Shown piece after piece: positions 22,040-31,483 of a DNA stretch of 64,000 bases. Within the stretch, counting starts at the first letter, position 1. Each line of letters starts with the position of its first letter. This DNA is from DGNJ01 sp002388905 (lineage in GTDB: Bacteria; Pseudomonadota; Gammaproteobacteria; Pseudomonadales; Porticoccaceae), in contig DAITSJ010000010.1 in assembly GCA_036843405.1 (NCBI GenBank), forward strand, positions 46,080 to 110,079, in the 5' to 3' direction. The translations under genes were made by a program, and so were the position numbers. Below the pieces are notes generated by a model, which was not told the origin of the DNA, made no database searches, and saw only the letters and a list, made by a program, of their open reading frames with translations.

Positions 22040-22822
22040 ATGACTATCCATGTACACAGAATCCCGGCCTTTACCGATAACTATCTGTGGCTGCTGCACA
22101 ACGATGAAGATGGCGACACCGCGGTGGTGGACCCCGGCGATGCCGCGCCTGTGGAACAGATGCTGGCCAAACTCGACCTGACGCTGTCCGCTATCGTCAT
22201 CACCCATCACCATCCGGACCACATCGGGGGCGTCGACGACCTGCTCCGCAACCGCAGCATCCCGGTCTACGGCCCCGTGTCGGACAATATCCCCCAGGTA
22301 ACCAATCGACTACGGGAGGGCGACACCGTTCACCTGGCCGGTGCCGCGTTCCAGGTCTTCGAGGTACCCGGCCATACCCTGGATCATATCGCCTACTACT
22401 GCCCCCGCCTGGACCGGCACCCGGCCCTGTTCTGCGGAGATACCCTGTTTGCCGGCGGCTGCGGCCGACTGTTCGAGGGCACCCCGGAGCAAATGGTCGC
22501 CTCCCTGGAAAAGCTGGCCGCCCTGCCCGGCGACACGCGTATTTATTGCGCCCATGAATACACCCAGGCCAACCTGAAATTCGCCGGTGCGGTGGAACCG
22601 CATAACGGGGAGCTGGCCCGCCGGATCGGCGAGGTTGCGCAAATGCGCAGCGAAAATCGCCCCACGGTGCCGTCCCGGCTCGAAGAGGAGATGCACACCA
22701 ACCCCTTCATGCGTTGCAGCACCGACGCCGTGGCCCGCGCTGCCGCCGACCACAGCGGGCGCATGCCGGCGTGCAAATCCGAAACCTTCGCCATTATCCG
22801 CCACTGGAAAGACAACTTCTGA
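22040..22822 (+). CDS. gloB: Hydroxyacylglutathione hydrolase (glyoxalase II)
   Basis: Hydrolyses S-lactoylglutathione to lactate and glutathione in methylglyoxal detoxification. From ATG 22040, preceded by GGAGG, it is 260 aa. It shows the binuclear-metal beta-lactamase-fold motif THHHPDHIGG, the GHTLDH histidine, the CGDTLFAGGCGRLFEGT block with the bridging Asp, and the CAHEYT motif. The C-terminal glutathione-binding helices end in NPFMRC and SETFAIIRHWKDNF. It is divergent from the methyltransferase and followed by mltD, the same order as in Pseudomonas. Confidence 0.95.
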   Translation: MTIHVHRIPAFTDNYLWLLHNDEDGDTAVVDPGDAAPVEQMLAKLDLTLSAIVITHHHPDHIGGVDDLLRNRSIPVYGPVSDNIPQVTNRLREGDTVHLAGAAFQVFEVPGHTLDHIAYYCPRLDRHPALFCGDTLFAGGCGRLFEGTPEQMVASLEKLAALPGDTRIYCAHEYTQANLKFAGAVEPHNGELARRIGEVAQMRSENRPTVPSRLEEEMHTNPFMRCSTDAVARAAADHSGRMPACKSETFAIIRHWKDNF

Positions 22823-22950
22823 ATTCCCGCAATGTCGTCGTTTCACGACAGCGGCAGTTGAAGTTCACATTCCCGCGGGCCCTGTTCCCTGGTCAGTTTA
22901 CCCCGGCGAGCAACGCCCGTTAAAATACTGTCTTTTGCTTGGGGAACTCC

Positions 22951-24456
22951 ATGAAGAATTTCGCAATGGTGGTCTCGGCCGCCATGCTGGTGGCCGGTTG
23001 CGCCCAGCAGAGCACCATCGACAGCGAAAAGCGCCCGTCGGCCCGGTCCCTGCCCCTTGAGCGTATCCCCGTGGAAATTTCCCAGCGCCAAAACGAGCGT
23101 CACACGCATCCGGAACACGCGCCCGATCCGGACAACCTCTGGAATGCGGTGACAGGCGGACTGACCTTTGCCACCGAGGTACCGGATGACAAAGTAGCCA
23201 GCTATCTGGAGTGGTACACGGGCAATCAGCGCTATTTCGACCGGACGCTGGCCCGAGCCCGCAACTATCTCCCCTATGTGGTGGATCGCATCGAAGAGAA
23301 TGGCCTGCCCATGGAGCTGGCCCTGTTGCCCTTCGTGGAAAGCGCTTACAACCCCTTTGCCTACTCACACAGCCACGCGGCCGGCCTCTGGCAGTTCATA
23401 CCCGGCACCGCCAGGGAGTATGGTTTGCGCCGGAACTGGTGGTACGAGGGCCGTCGCGACATCGTCGACTCCACGGGTGCCGCCATCCGCTACCTTAGCC
23501 TGCTCAACAATCGCTTCGATGGCGACTGGCTGCTGGCGCTGGCCGCGTACAACAGCGGCCCCGGCAATGTCGGCCGGGCCATTGAGCGCAATCGACGGCG
23601 CGGCAAGGCCACGGATTTCTGGTCCCTGTCGCTGCCCCGGGAAACCCGCGCGTATGTACCGCGACTGATCGCCCTGTCCAAGGTCATGAGCAATCCCGCG
23701 GAATACGACATCGAGCTCCCCGACCTGTCCCGGCAACCGGCATTTGCCATTGTCGAACTTCCCGAACCCATCGACCTGATGCAAGCCGCGCGAATCGCCG
23801 ATGTCAGTGCCAAGGATATCTATCACCTGAACCCGGGCTACAATCGCTGGGTGACGCCGCCCTCGGGCCCCCACCGGCTCCTGCTCCCCGCCGGCAAGGA
23901 AACCGGCTTTCTGGACAGCCTGGCATCACTGCCTAAAGAGCAGTGGCGTCCTCTACAGGAATACGTGGTCAGGCGGGGCGACACGCTCAGTGAAATTGCC
24001 GACGACCACAATGTCCGGGTGGCCGACCTCCGGCGCCTAAACCGCCTTTCGAGTAATTTCATCAAGGCGGGACAGGCCCTCAAGATACCGGGTACCGGTG
24101 TCGCCGAAAGCACGCCGTTTCAGCCGATCGCGCCGGTCCAGTACCGTGTCCGGCGGGGCGACAGTCTCTGGTCCATCGCCAGGGCCTTCGACACGTCCGT
24201 ATCCAGGCTACGTCGTGCCAACGGTCTCTCGGGGAGCAGTGTGATCAGACCCGGCCAGGTGCTCCGTATCGGCACCGAAAGATCATCCGGCCCCCGCCAG
24301 GAGGTCAATTACCAGGTCAAAAAGGGTGATTCCCTGTATGAAATCGCCAGGCGCTTCCGGGTGGATATCAGCGATATTCTGGCCTGGAACAACATGGAGG
24401 ACCTCAAGCAGTACATCCACCCCGGCCAGAGGCTGACCCTCTACCCGGGGCGCTAG
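22951..24456 (+). CDS. mltD: Membrane-bound lytic murein transglycosylase D with three LysM domains
   Basis: Outer-membrane lipoprotein that cleaves peptidoglycan glycan strands. The lipobox VAGC (Cys about 17) follows a short signal helix. The SLT catalytic domain (about 100-230) has PFVESAYNPFAYSHSHAAGLWQF (short parts: PFVESAY with the catalytic Glu, AAGLWQFIPGTA). Three LysM repeats follow: YVVRRGDTLSEIAD, YRVRRGDSLWSIAR and YQVKKGDSLYEIAR. From ATG 22951 (TTGGGGA upstream) it is 501 aa. E. coli MltD has two LysM repeats, so the third is a lineage feature. Confidence 0.93.
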   Translation: MKNFAMVVSAAMLVAGCAQQSTIDSEKRPSARSLPLERIPVEISQRQNERHTHPEHAPDPDNLWNAVTGGLTFATEVPDDKVASYLEWYTGNQRYFDRTLARARNYLPYVVDRIEENGLPMELALLPFVESAYNPFAYSHSHAAGLWQFIPGTAREYGLRRNWWYEGRRDIVDSTGAAIRYLSLLNNRFDGDWLLALAAYNSGPGNVGRAIERNRRRGKATDFWSLSLPRETRAYVPRLIALSKVMSNPAEYDIELPDLSRQPAFAIVELPEPIDLMQAARIADVSAKDIYHLNPGYNRWVTPPSGPHRLLLPAGKETGFLDSLASLPKEQWRPLQEYVVRRGDTLSEIADDHNVRVADLRRLNRLSSNFIKAGQALKIPGTGVAESTPFQPIAPVQYRVRRGDSLWSIARAFDTSVSRLRRANGLSGSSVIRPGQVLRIGTERSSGPRQEVNYQVKKGDSLYEIARRFRVDISDILAWNNMEDLKQYIHPGQRLTLYPGR

Positions 24457-24477
24457 TCCCTAGCCGCGTAGTCGGCT

Positions 24478-26355
24478 TCAGCGGATCTCGACCTCGGCGC
24501 GATTGCGGAGCGCCGCCTGGTAGGCCTGCCATTCCCTGTCGGTGACCATGTTCGCCAGCGTTTCCCGCAGACCCCGACGCTGTTGAGCAGGCATGTCGGA
24601 GAGGGCGCCAGGGGTTATCTGGCTCAGGCTGTAGACCCGGTAATTGCCGTTACTATCCCGCACCAGGCCCTGGACCGGCAAGCCGGTATCCAGGGGGTGA
24701 CTGAAAATCGCTTCCACCAGGCGCGGATCGGCATTGCCGCTGAAGCGCCTGGCATCCAGGGCCACCTGCCAGTCCAGGCCTTCTTCCCGGGCCACTGCCT
24801 CGACGGATTCCCCGCCCTCGATCCGGGCCAGTAATGTCTCGGCCCGGCTCCGGGCCGCGGCCGCCGCTTTTTCGGCGCGCAAGTCAGCGACGATACTATC
24901 CCGCACCGCATCCAGGGGCTTGCGGTGGGCGGGCCGCCGGTCCTGCAACTTGACCACGATGTAGTGCTGGTCGGCAATTTCCAGCACCTCGCTGGCGTAA
25001 CCGTTTTTTATCACGTCCTCGCTGAAGGCGGCCCGGACCACCTGCGGGTACTGGCCGATACCGGTGCCGCCACCCTCCTGCGACAAGGGCTCCGAGACCG
25101 AGACCTCCAGGTCCAGGGCTTCGCCCACGGCGGACAGATTTTCGGCGGTATAGGATTGCTCCCTGAGCGCTTCCACAAGGGCCGGCAGGCGCTCACGGGC
25201 AATGTCCCGGGCCAGTTGCCGGCGGATACGCTCCCTTTCTTCCTCGAACACCGGCAGCTCGACCGCGCTGCGTTCGATCAGCTTGACCAGGTGCAGGCCG
25301 CTGTCGGTTTCCACCACACCCGAAACCTCCCCTTCCGCCAACTCCGACAACACCGCTTCGAAGGCGGGTGGCAGGCTGCCCGGGGAAAAAGTACCGAGAT
25401 CGCCCCCCTGGTCCGCGCTGCCGGGATCCTCGCTATAGGTCTTCGCCAGCCGGGCGAATTCCTCGCCCTGGGCCAGTTTTTGGCGAACCTCTTCGAGTCG
25501 CTGGCGATGGGAACTGTCGTCTTTTTCCTCCACCAGGATGTGTGCCACATGCCAGCGCACAGCGCCCCTGGCGGCATCCCTTTCTTCCTCGAACTGCCTG
25601 CGAACCGCCTGCGGGTCCACTTCGACACGATCAAGCAACGATTCCGGTTTCAGGGAGATGTACTCCAGCACCACCTGCTCGGGTACCCTGAACTTCTCCG
25701 GGTGATCATCGTAGTAGGCCCGCACTTCGGCGTCGGCAATTTCAACACCGTCCGCGAAGGCATCGGTGGCGACGGTTAGGTAATAGAAATCCCGTTCCTG
25801 CTGGGTGATCTGCGCCAGTTCTGCCAGTTCATACCCGGTGGCAAAGCCGGAAATGGAGATACCGCGGACAAACTGGTTCATCAACAGCTCCCGGATGACC
25901 GTGTCCCGGTAGCTCCTGGGGGTATACCCCATGCGCTGCAGGCTGAATTCGTAGAGATCCCGGCTGAACCGCCCGTCTTCCTGGAAGGCCGGCGACGCCA
26001 TGATAATTTGATTGAAAGCGGAATCGGCCACCGCCATGCCCCGCTCCCGGGCCGCCTGCGCCACCACCTCCTGGCGAACGAGCGCATCGAGGGCCGGTCC
26101 CCGGAGTTGTTCGTCGTCGATGACGGCGGGATCGATATCCTCGAATCGCTCCAGGATTTGCTGTCGCTGGATCGCGGTCGCCTGCTGCACGCGAAGTTCG
26201 TTGATGGGTTCGCCGTTGACCTGGGCGGCTTCTTCAACGGCGCTGCCGGAAAGAAACAGGGAATCAATGCCGAAGAAAGCGAAGGGTATGATGATGATAC
26301 CCACCAGGATAAAGGCAGTGATGCCTTTGAGTCTGTCGCGGAAATTCTGGAGCAT
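24478..26355 (-). CDS. ppiD: Peptidyl-prolyl isomerase/periplasmic chaperone PpiD
   Basis: 625-aa inner-membrane-anchored periplasmic chaperone acting on proteins leaving the Sec translocon. One N-terminal membrane helix (about 13-33, with FILVGIIIIPFAFFG) is followed by a SurA-N-like domain and a central parvulin PPIC domain at about 265-360. The latter includes VAHILVEEK, FARLAKTYSEDPGSADQGGDLG (short parts: AKTYSEDP, GGDLG) and SGLHLVKL. The C-terminal chaperone lobe follows. It lies directly downstream of hupB, as in E. coli and Pseudomonas, but separated from it by a terminator. Confidence 0.93.
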   Translation of the reverse strand: MLQNFRDRLKGITAFILVGIIIIPFAFFGIDSLFLSGSAVEEAAQVNGEPINELRVQQATAIQRQQILERFEDIDPAVIDDEQLRGPALDALVRQEVVAQAARERGMAVADSAFNQIIMASPAFQEDGRFSRDLYEFSLQRMGYTPRSYRDTVIRELLMNQFVRGISISGFATGYELAELAQITQQERDFYYLTVATDAFADGVEIADAEVRAYYDDHPEKFRVPEQVVLEYISLKPESLLDRVEVDPQAVRRQFEEERDAARGAVRWHVAHILVEEKDDSSHRQRLEEVRQKLAQGEEFARLAKTYSEDPGSADQGGDLGTFSPGSLPPAFEAVLSELAEGEVSGVVETDSGLHLVKLIERSAVELPVFEEERERIRRQLARDIARERLPALVEALREQSYTAENLSAVGEALDLEVSVSEPLSQEGGGTGIGQYPQVVRAAFSEDVIKNGYASEVLEIADQHYIVVKLQDRRPAHRKPLDAVRDSIVADLRAEKAAAAARSRAETLLARIEGGESVEAVAREEGLDWQVALDARRFSGNADPRLVEAIFSHPLDTGLPVQGLVRDSNGNYRVYSLSQITPGALSDMPAQQRRGLRETLANMVTDREWQAYQAALRNRAEVEIR

Positions 26356-26381
26356 GGAACGACCTTTGCCGGGGATCTACG

Positions 26382-26409
26382 AAAAAAGGCGCATCCGGGA
26401 TGCGCCTTT
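26382..26409 (-). terminator. Rho-independent terminator after hupB
   Basis: On the minus strand AAAGGCGCAT pairs with ATGCGCCTTT, closing on a small CCCGG loop, and is followed by TTTTTTC. It begins 37 bases after the hupB stop and separates hupB from ppiD, so ppiD needs its own promoter or read-through. Confidence 0.85.
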
Positions 26410-26446
26410 CAGGAACGACTGAACACTTTGCTCTATCGCGCGCCTC

Positions 26447-26719
26447 TTAGTTAACGGCATCCTTCAAGGCTTTGCCGGCTTTGAAGCTGGGTACGTTGCT
26501 GGCGGCAATCTGAATCTCGGCGCCGGTCTGCGGATTGCGACCGGTGCGAGCCGGACGATGCTTGACCGAGAAAGTACCGAACCCGACCAGTGTTACCTGA
26601 TCGCCTTTCTTCAGAGCGTCGGCAATCGCATCAACGGCGGAATCCAGAGCCCTTCCGGCGGAAGACTTGGAGATATCGGCCCCTTCGGCAATCGCGTCGA
26701 TCAGTTCTGATTTATTCAC
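26447..26719 (-). CDS. hupB: DNA-binding protein HU-beta
   Basis: 90-aa histone-like protein that bends and compacts DNA as a dimer. The N-terminus MNKSELIDAIAE, the central VTLVGFGTFSVKHRPARTGRNPQTG arm (short parts: GFGTFSVK, ARTGRNPQTG, with the DNA-intercalating Pro) and the closing PSFKAGKALKDAV are classic. It lies between lon and ppiD, the conserved position. A sigma70-type promoter is visible 111 bases upstream of its ATG. Confidence 0.96.
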   Translation of the reverse strand: MNKSELIDAIAEGADISKSSAGRALDSAVDAIADALKKGDQVTLVGFGTFSVKHRPARTGRNPQTGAEIQIAASNVPSFKAGKALKDAVN

Positions 26720-26829
26720 ATTATTCCCCTTATTGGTGATTTCGAGATTTTACCCGGCTACCCGTGGCAACGGGCAACGGACATAGACAAATTCCTTGAA
26801 ACGCCACGCTGCAGGCGCGTCAGCCAAGC

Positions 26830-26859
26830 TTTATACCAACACTGCCCCTGAGGGGTCAA
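26830..26859 (-). promoter_or_regulatory. Sigma70-type promoter of hupB
   Basis: On the minus strand TTGACC (26859-26854) and TATAAA (26835-26830) are separated by 18 nt. It lies in the lon-hupB gap, so hupB can be transcribed apart from lon. Confidence 0.6.
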
Positions 26860-26872
26860 GTGCGCACTGCCA

Positions 26873-29296
26873 TCAGTGCGCACTGACCCGGGAACTGGCG
26901 TCTTCTTCGATACCCGTTCCGCCCAGGGATTTTTCGTAATCCTCGTCGCTCAGGGCGGAGGGCATGTGGTCCAGGGCCAGTTGCAAAACCTCGTCGATCC
27001 ACTTGACCGGACGGATATCGAGATCGGCCTTGATATTGTCCGGAATCTCCTTGAGGTCCCGCTCGTTCTCCTGGGGAATAATCACGGTCTTGATACCGCC
27101 CCGGTGAGCCGCCAGCAGTTTTTCCTTCAGGCCCCCGATCTTGAGCACCTGACCGCGCAGGGTGATCTCGCCGGTCATGGCGACATCGGCGCGAATCGGG
27201 ATGCCGGTGAGCACGGAAACGAATGCCGTGCACATGGCAATACCGGCGCTGGGACCATCCTTGGGCGTAGCGCCCTCGGGCACGTGAATGTGCAGGTCGT
27301 AGCGGTTGTGATAGCTTTTGGGGATACCCAATACCTGGGAGCGGCTCCTGACCACCGTCCGCGCCGCCTGGATGGACTCCTGCATAACCTTCTCAAGCAG
27401 GCCGGTGCGGAATGTGTCGCCCTTGCCGGGTACGGCGGCAGCCTCGACGCTGAGCAGTTCACCGCCCACCGAGGTCCAGGCCAGGCCGTTGACCAGACCC
27501 ACCTGGTTATCCTTCTCGGCGCGACCGAAGTCGTACTTGCGCACCCCCAGAAGGTCCTCCAGGCGTTCCGGGGTGACCTGGTAGGTTTCCCGGCGCCCTT
27601 CCCGCACATGCGACGTCACCACCTTGCGGCAAATCTTGGCAATCTGGCGCTCCAGTTCGCGAACCCCCGCTTCACGGGTGTAGTAGCGAATCACATCGCG
27701 CATGATGGCCTCGTCAATGTCCAGCTCCTCCGCCTTGAGGCCATTGGCCTTGAGCTGTTTGGGCAGCAGGTACTTGAGCGCGATATTGGCTTTTTCCTCC
27801 TCGGTATAGCCGGGCAGGCGGATAACTTCCATACGGTCCAGCAGCGGGCCGGGAATGTTCATGGAGTTGGCGGTGCAGATAAACAGCGTTTCCGACAGGT
27901 CGTAATCCACCTCCAGGTAGTGATCGTTGAAGGTGTTGTTCTGTTCCGGATCCAGCACCTCCAGCAGAGCCGAGGCGGGATCGCCGCGAAAATCCATGCC
28001 CATCTTATCCACTTCGTCGAGCAGGAACAGGGGATTCTTCACCCCGGTCTTTGCGATTTTCTGGATCACCTTGCCGGGCAGGGAGCCGATATAGGTGCGC
28101 CGGTGGCCGCGAATTTCCGCCTCGTCCCGGACGCCGCCCAGGGACATGCGCACGAACTTGCGGCCCGTGGCCTTGGCCACGGATTCGCCCAGTGACGTCT
28201 TGCCCACCCCCGGAGGGCCCACCAGACAGAGCACGGGGCCCTTGAGCTTTTTGACGCGCTTCTGGACAGCGAGGAACTCCAGGATTCGCTCCTTGACCTC
28301 CTCCAGGCCGTAATGATCCTCGTTCAGGATCTTCTCGGCGTGCTGGATGTCGTTCTTGACCCGGCTGCGCTTCTTCCAGGGTACGCTGATCATCCAGTCG
28401 ATATAGCTGCGCAACACCGAGGCCTCGGCGGACATCGGCGACATCATCTTGAGCTTGTTCAGTTCGGCATGAGTCTTGTCAAGGGCGGCCTTGGGCATAC
28501 CCGAATCGGCGATCTTCTTCTCCAGTTGCTCGATCTCGTTGGCGCCCTCTTCCGTTTCGCCCAGTTCCTTCTGAATGGCCTTCATTTGCTCGTTGAGATA
28601 GTACTCCCGCTGGCTCTTCTCCATCTGCTTCTTGACGCGGCCACGGATGCGCTGCTCGATCTGGAACAGGTCGATTTCCGACTCCATCAGCGCCATCAGA
28701 CTCTCGATCCGTTCGCGGATATTCGCGGTTTCCAGAATCTGCTGTTTTTGTTCGAGCGGAATAGTCATGTGGGTGGCCACGGTATCGGCCAGCCGCGCGG
28801 ACTCCTCGATCCCGGACAGGGTGGACACTACCTCGGAGGGAATTTTCTTGCTCAGGTTGACGTACTGCTCGAACTGGCTGACCAGGGAGCGCATCAGGGC
28901 ATCCACTTCCTTGTCGTCCAGGGGCGTTTCGTCAATGACGCGATAGTGGCCGACCGTGTAACCGCTCTCCCCGTCTTCCAGGGACTCCACCAGGGCCCGA
29001 TCGACCCCTTCCACCAGCACCTTCACGGTACCGTCGGGCAGTTTGAGCATTTGCAGGATATTGGCTGTGGTACCCACCGAATAGAGCCCCTGCTCGTCGG
29101 GGTTGTCATCGGCGGGGTCCCGCTGGGCCACCAGCAGGATTTGTTTGTGCTCCGCCATCGCCTCTTCCAGGGCGAGAATGGACTTCTCGCGCCCGACAAA
29201 GAGGGGCACCACCATTTGGGGATAGACCACTACATCGCGCAGCGGCAGCAAAGGCAGTTGTGTAGACGATTGTTCGCGAAAGGTTTCCTGTCCCAT
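26873..29296 (-). CDS. lon: ATP-dependent protease Lon (LonA)
   Basis: 807-aa AAA+ serine protease that removes misfolded and specific regulatory proteins. Layout: N-terminal substrate-binding domain (PLLPLRDVVVYP at the start) and coiled coil; AAA+ module with Walker A GPPGVGKTS, Walker B LFLLDEVDKMG and the sensor region; C-terminal protease domain with the Ser683/Lys726 dyad (DGPSAGIAM and GGLKEKLLAA). A sigma32-like promoter lies just upstream. It is followed by hupB and preceded by clpX, all on one strand. Confidence 0.97.
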   Translation of the reverse strand: MGQETFREQSSTQLPLLPLRDVVVYPQMVVPLFVGREKSILALEEAMAEHKQILLVAQRDPADDNPDEQGLYSVGTTANILQMLKLPDGTVKVLVEGVDRALVESLEDGESGYTVGHYRVIDETPLDDKEVDALMRSLVSQFEQYVNLSKKIPSEVVSTLSGIEESARLADTVATHMTIPLEQKQQILETANIRERIESLMALMESEIDLFQIEQRIRGRVKKQMEKSQREYYLNEQMKAIQKELGETEEGANEIEQLEKKIADSGMPKAALDKTHAELNKLKMMSPMSAEASVLRSYIDWMISVPWKKRSRVKNDIQHAEKILNEDHYGLEEVKERILEFLAVQKRVKKLKGPVLCLVGPPGVGKTSLGESVAKATGRKFVRMSLGGVRDEAEIRGHRRTYIGSLPGKVIQKIAKTGVKNPLFLLDEVDKMGMDFRGDPASALLEVLDPEQNNTFNDHYLEVDYDLSETLFICTANSMNIPGPLLDRMEVIRLPGYTEEEKANIALKYLLPKQLKANGLKAEELDIDEAIMRDVIRYYTREAGVRELERQIAKICRKVVTSHVREGRRETYQVTPERLEDLLGVRKYDFGRAEKDNQVGLVNGLAWTSVGGELLSVEAAAVPGKGDTFRTGLLEKVMQESIQAARTVVRSRSQVLGIPKSYHNRYDLHIHVPEGATPKDGPSAGIAMCTAFVSVLTGIPIRADVAMTGEITLRGQVLKIGGLKEKLLAAHRGGIKTVIIPQENERDLKEIPDNIKADLDIRPVKWIDEVLQLALDHMPSALSDEDYEKSLGGTGIEEDASSRVSAH

Positions 29297-29342
29297 ATCG
29301 ACCTCAAGTAATTGGCGCCCGAAGGCTAATAACCTGCCAATC

Positions 29343-29371
29343 TATATGGGGTCGGCCCGACAGAAAACAAG
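29343..29371 (-). promoter_or_regulatory. Sigma32 (heat-shock) type promoter of lon
   Basis: On the minus strand CTTGTTT (29371-29365), a 13-nt spacer, and CCCCATATA (29351-29343). The -10 element fits the sigma32 consensus CCCCATNTA perfectly, and the -35 keeps the CTTG core. It lies 47 bases before the lon ATG. Sigma32 control of lon is established in E. coli. Confidence 0.78.
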
Positions 29372-29447
29372 GCCGAGAAGACCGGAAACCCAGTGATCCG
29401 GGCCTGCAGGCCGGTGACCGGTCCCCACCCGGCGCCGCACGGCGCAA

Positions 29448-30728
29448 CTATTCGTCGCTGGCAGCTCGCTGCTGTTTTTCGCTGTGCTCGTAGACGATCA
29501 ACGGCTCGGAGTCGCCGCGGATCACGGCGGCGTCGATAACCACCTTGGCGACGTTTTCGAGGGAGGGAATCTCGTACATGATATCGAGCAGTACACCCTC
29601 TATGATGGAACGCAGGCCACGGGCGCCGCTTTTCCTGGCCAGGGCCTTGTCGGCGATGGCCTCGAGGGCGTCCCGGCGGATATCCAATTCCACGCCCTCC
29701 ATGTCGAACAGGGCCTCGTACTGCTTGATCAGGGAGTTTTTGGGTTCCACAAGGATGTTGACCAGGGCTTCCCGGTCCAGCTCTTCCAGGGTCGCGACCA
29801 CGGGCAGGCGCCCCACAAACTCGGGGATCAGGCCGAAGCGGACCAGATCCTCGGGCTCCACCTGGGCGAAGGTCTCGCCGATATTGGGCCGGTTTTCCTT
29901 GCTCTTGACTTCCGCGCCAAAACCGATGCCGCCTTTCTCCGAACGGTCCTGGATGACTTTTTCCAGCCCGGCGAAGGCGCCCCCGCAGATAAAGAGTATG
30001 TTACCCGTATCCACCTGCAGGAATTCCTGCTGGGGATGCTTGCGGCCGCCCTGGGGCGGCACGGAGGCGACGGTGCCTTCGATGAGCTTGAGCAGGGCCT
30101 GCTGCACCCCCTCTCCCGACACGTCGCGGGTGATGGAAGGGTTGTCGGACTTGCGCGAAATCTTGTCGATTTCGTCGATGTAGACGATGCCGCGCTGGGC
30201 CTTGTCGACATCGTAGTCGCATTTCTGCAACAGCTTCTGAATGATATTTTCCACGTCCTCACCCACATAGCCGGCTTCGGTGAGGGTGGTGGCGTCGGCG
30301 ATGGTAAAGGGCACATCGAGCAGCCGCGCCAGGGTTTCGGCAAGCAGGGTCTTGCCACTGCCGGTTGGCCCGATCAGGAGGATATTGCTCTTGCCCAGCT
30401 CCACCTCGGGACGATCGTTGCCCTGCTGTAGGCGCTTGTAGTGGTTGTAAACCGCCACCGAAAGCACCTTCTTGGCCCGCCTTTGGCCAATGACGTATTC
30501 GTCGAGGATGTTGTTGATTTCCTGGGGCGTGGGCAGCTTTTCCCGGCCACCGCCAGCGGCGGTCTCCTGGATCTCCTCGGAGATAATGTCGTTGCACAGA
30601 TCGACACACTCGTCGCAGATAAAGACGGAGGGGCCGGCGATAAGCTTGCGAACCTCGTGCTGGCTCTTGCCGCAGAAGGAACAATACAACAGCTTGCCGT
30701 TGTCGCCGGATTTACCTTGCTCGCTCAT
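29448..30728 (-). CDS. clpX: ClpX, ATPase/unfoldase of the ClpXP protease
   Basis: 426-aa hexameric AAA+ unfoldase that recognises tagged proteins and feeds them to ClpP. It has an N-terminal four-Cys zinc-binding domain (CSFCG ... CDEC), Walker A GPTGSGKTLLAE, Walker B IVYIDEIDKI, the pore-loop region (AGYVGEDVEN) and the ClpP-docking IGFGAEV loop. It lies 80 bp downstream of clpP on the same strand, with a hairpin/U-run between them that may tune the ClpP:ClpX ratio. Confidence 0.97.
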   Translation of the reverse strand: MSEQGKSGDNGKLLYCSFCGKSQHEVRKLIAGPSVFICDECVDLCNDIISEEIQETAAGGGREKLPTPQEINNILDEYVIGQRRAKKVLSVAVYNHYKRLQQGNDRPEVELGKSNILLIGPTGSGKTLLAETLARLLDVPFTIADATTLTEAGYVGEDVENIIQKLLQKCDYDVDKAQRGIVYIDEIDKISRKSDNPSITRDVSGEGVQQALLKLIEGTVASVPPQGGRKHPQQEFLQVDTGNILFICGGAFAGLEKVIQDRSEKGGIGFGAEVKSKENRPNIGETFAQVEPEDLVRFGLIPEFVGRLPVVATLEELDREALVNILVEPKNSLIKQYEALFDMEGVELDIRRDALEAIADKALARKSGARGLRSIIEGVLLDIMYEIPSLENVAKVVIDAAVIRGDSEPLIVYEHSEKQQRAASDE

Positions 30729-30754
30729 TGTCCCTCCTCACAAAAATCACTCTC

Positions 30755-30789
30755 AAAACAACAGGTTGGCACAGAAAAACCCACCTGTT
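30755..30789 (-). terminator. Hairpin with U-run between clpP and clpX
   Basis: On the minus strand AACAGGT and ACCTGTT (30789-30783 and 30766-30760) bracket a 16-nt loop and are followed by GTTTT. The stem is only 7 bp with a large loop, so it looks like a weak terminator or attenuator that would let some clpP transcripts continue into clpX. Confidence 0.5.
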
Positions 30790-30808
30790 CAAAAAAGACT
30801 AGCCTACT

Positions 30809-31438
30809 TTATGGCCTTTTGTCCAGAACCTCGTCGATAAGGCCATACTGCTTGGACTGTTCGGCATCCATAAAGTTATCCCGCTCGGTATCCAGGGCGA
30901 TACGCTCGAGGGGCTGACCGGTATGGTGAGACATGATCTTGTTGAGGCGCTCGCGGATCTTGAGGATCTCCTGAGCGTGGATGTGAATGTCGCTGGCCTG
31001 GCCGGTAGCACCACCGCTGGGCTGGTGGATCATGCAGCGGGAATTGGGCAGGCAGTAGCGTTTTCCGGCCTCCCCCGCGGCCAGGAGGAAAGCGCCCATG
31101 CTGGCCGCCTGGCCGATGCACATGGTACTGACGTGGGGGCGGATAAATTGCATGGTGTCGTAAATGGACAGACCCGCGGTCACGGAGCCGCCCGGGGAGT
31201 TGATGTAAAGGTGAATATCCTTGTCGGGATTTTCCGATTCGAGGAACAACAACTGGGCCACCACCAGGTTGGCCATGTAGTCGTCCACCGGACCGATCAG
31301 GAAAATGACTCTTTCCTTGAGGAGTCGCGAGTAGATGTCGAACGATCTCTCGCCGCGGGCGGTTTGCTCGATAACGATGGGTACAAGCCCGCCGGCTGCC
31401 TGGGTGTCCGTCGCGGAACTGAAAGGTCCGTTACTCAT
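30809..31438 (-). CDS. clpP: ClpP protease subunit
   Basis: Serine protease that forms tetradecameric chambers with ClpX or ClpA. In 209 aa the catalytic triad is visible: Ser113 (GQAASMGAFLL), His138 (SRCMIHQPSGG) and Asp187 (DTERDNFM). The glycine-rich strand YINSPGGSVTAGL is present. An N-terminal propeptide of about 15 residues is expected to be removed. It lies between tig and clpX on the same strand, the conserved arrangement. Confidence 0.97.
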   Translation of the reverse strand: MSNGPFSSATDTQAAGGLVPIVIEQTARGERSFDIYSRLLKERVIFLIGPVDDYMANLVVAQLLFLESENPDKDIHLYINSPGGSVTAGLSIYDTMQFIRPHVSTMCIGQAASMGAFLLAAGEAGKRYCLPNSRCMIHQPSGGATGQASDIHIHAQEILKIRERLNKIMSHHTGQPLERIALDTERDNFMDAEQSKQYGLIDEVLDKRP

Positions 31439-31483
31439 ATCGACTCCGGAATAGGTAAATCACTGAGGGTATTTTAAAGGGCA

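Noticed and set aside
26876..29311. Long plus-strand frames across lon (439 and 332 aa)
   Set aside because: Antisense shadows of lon, which has every expected protease motif.
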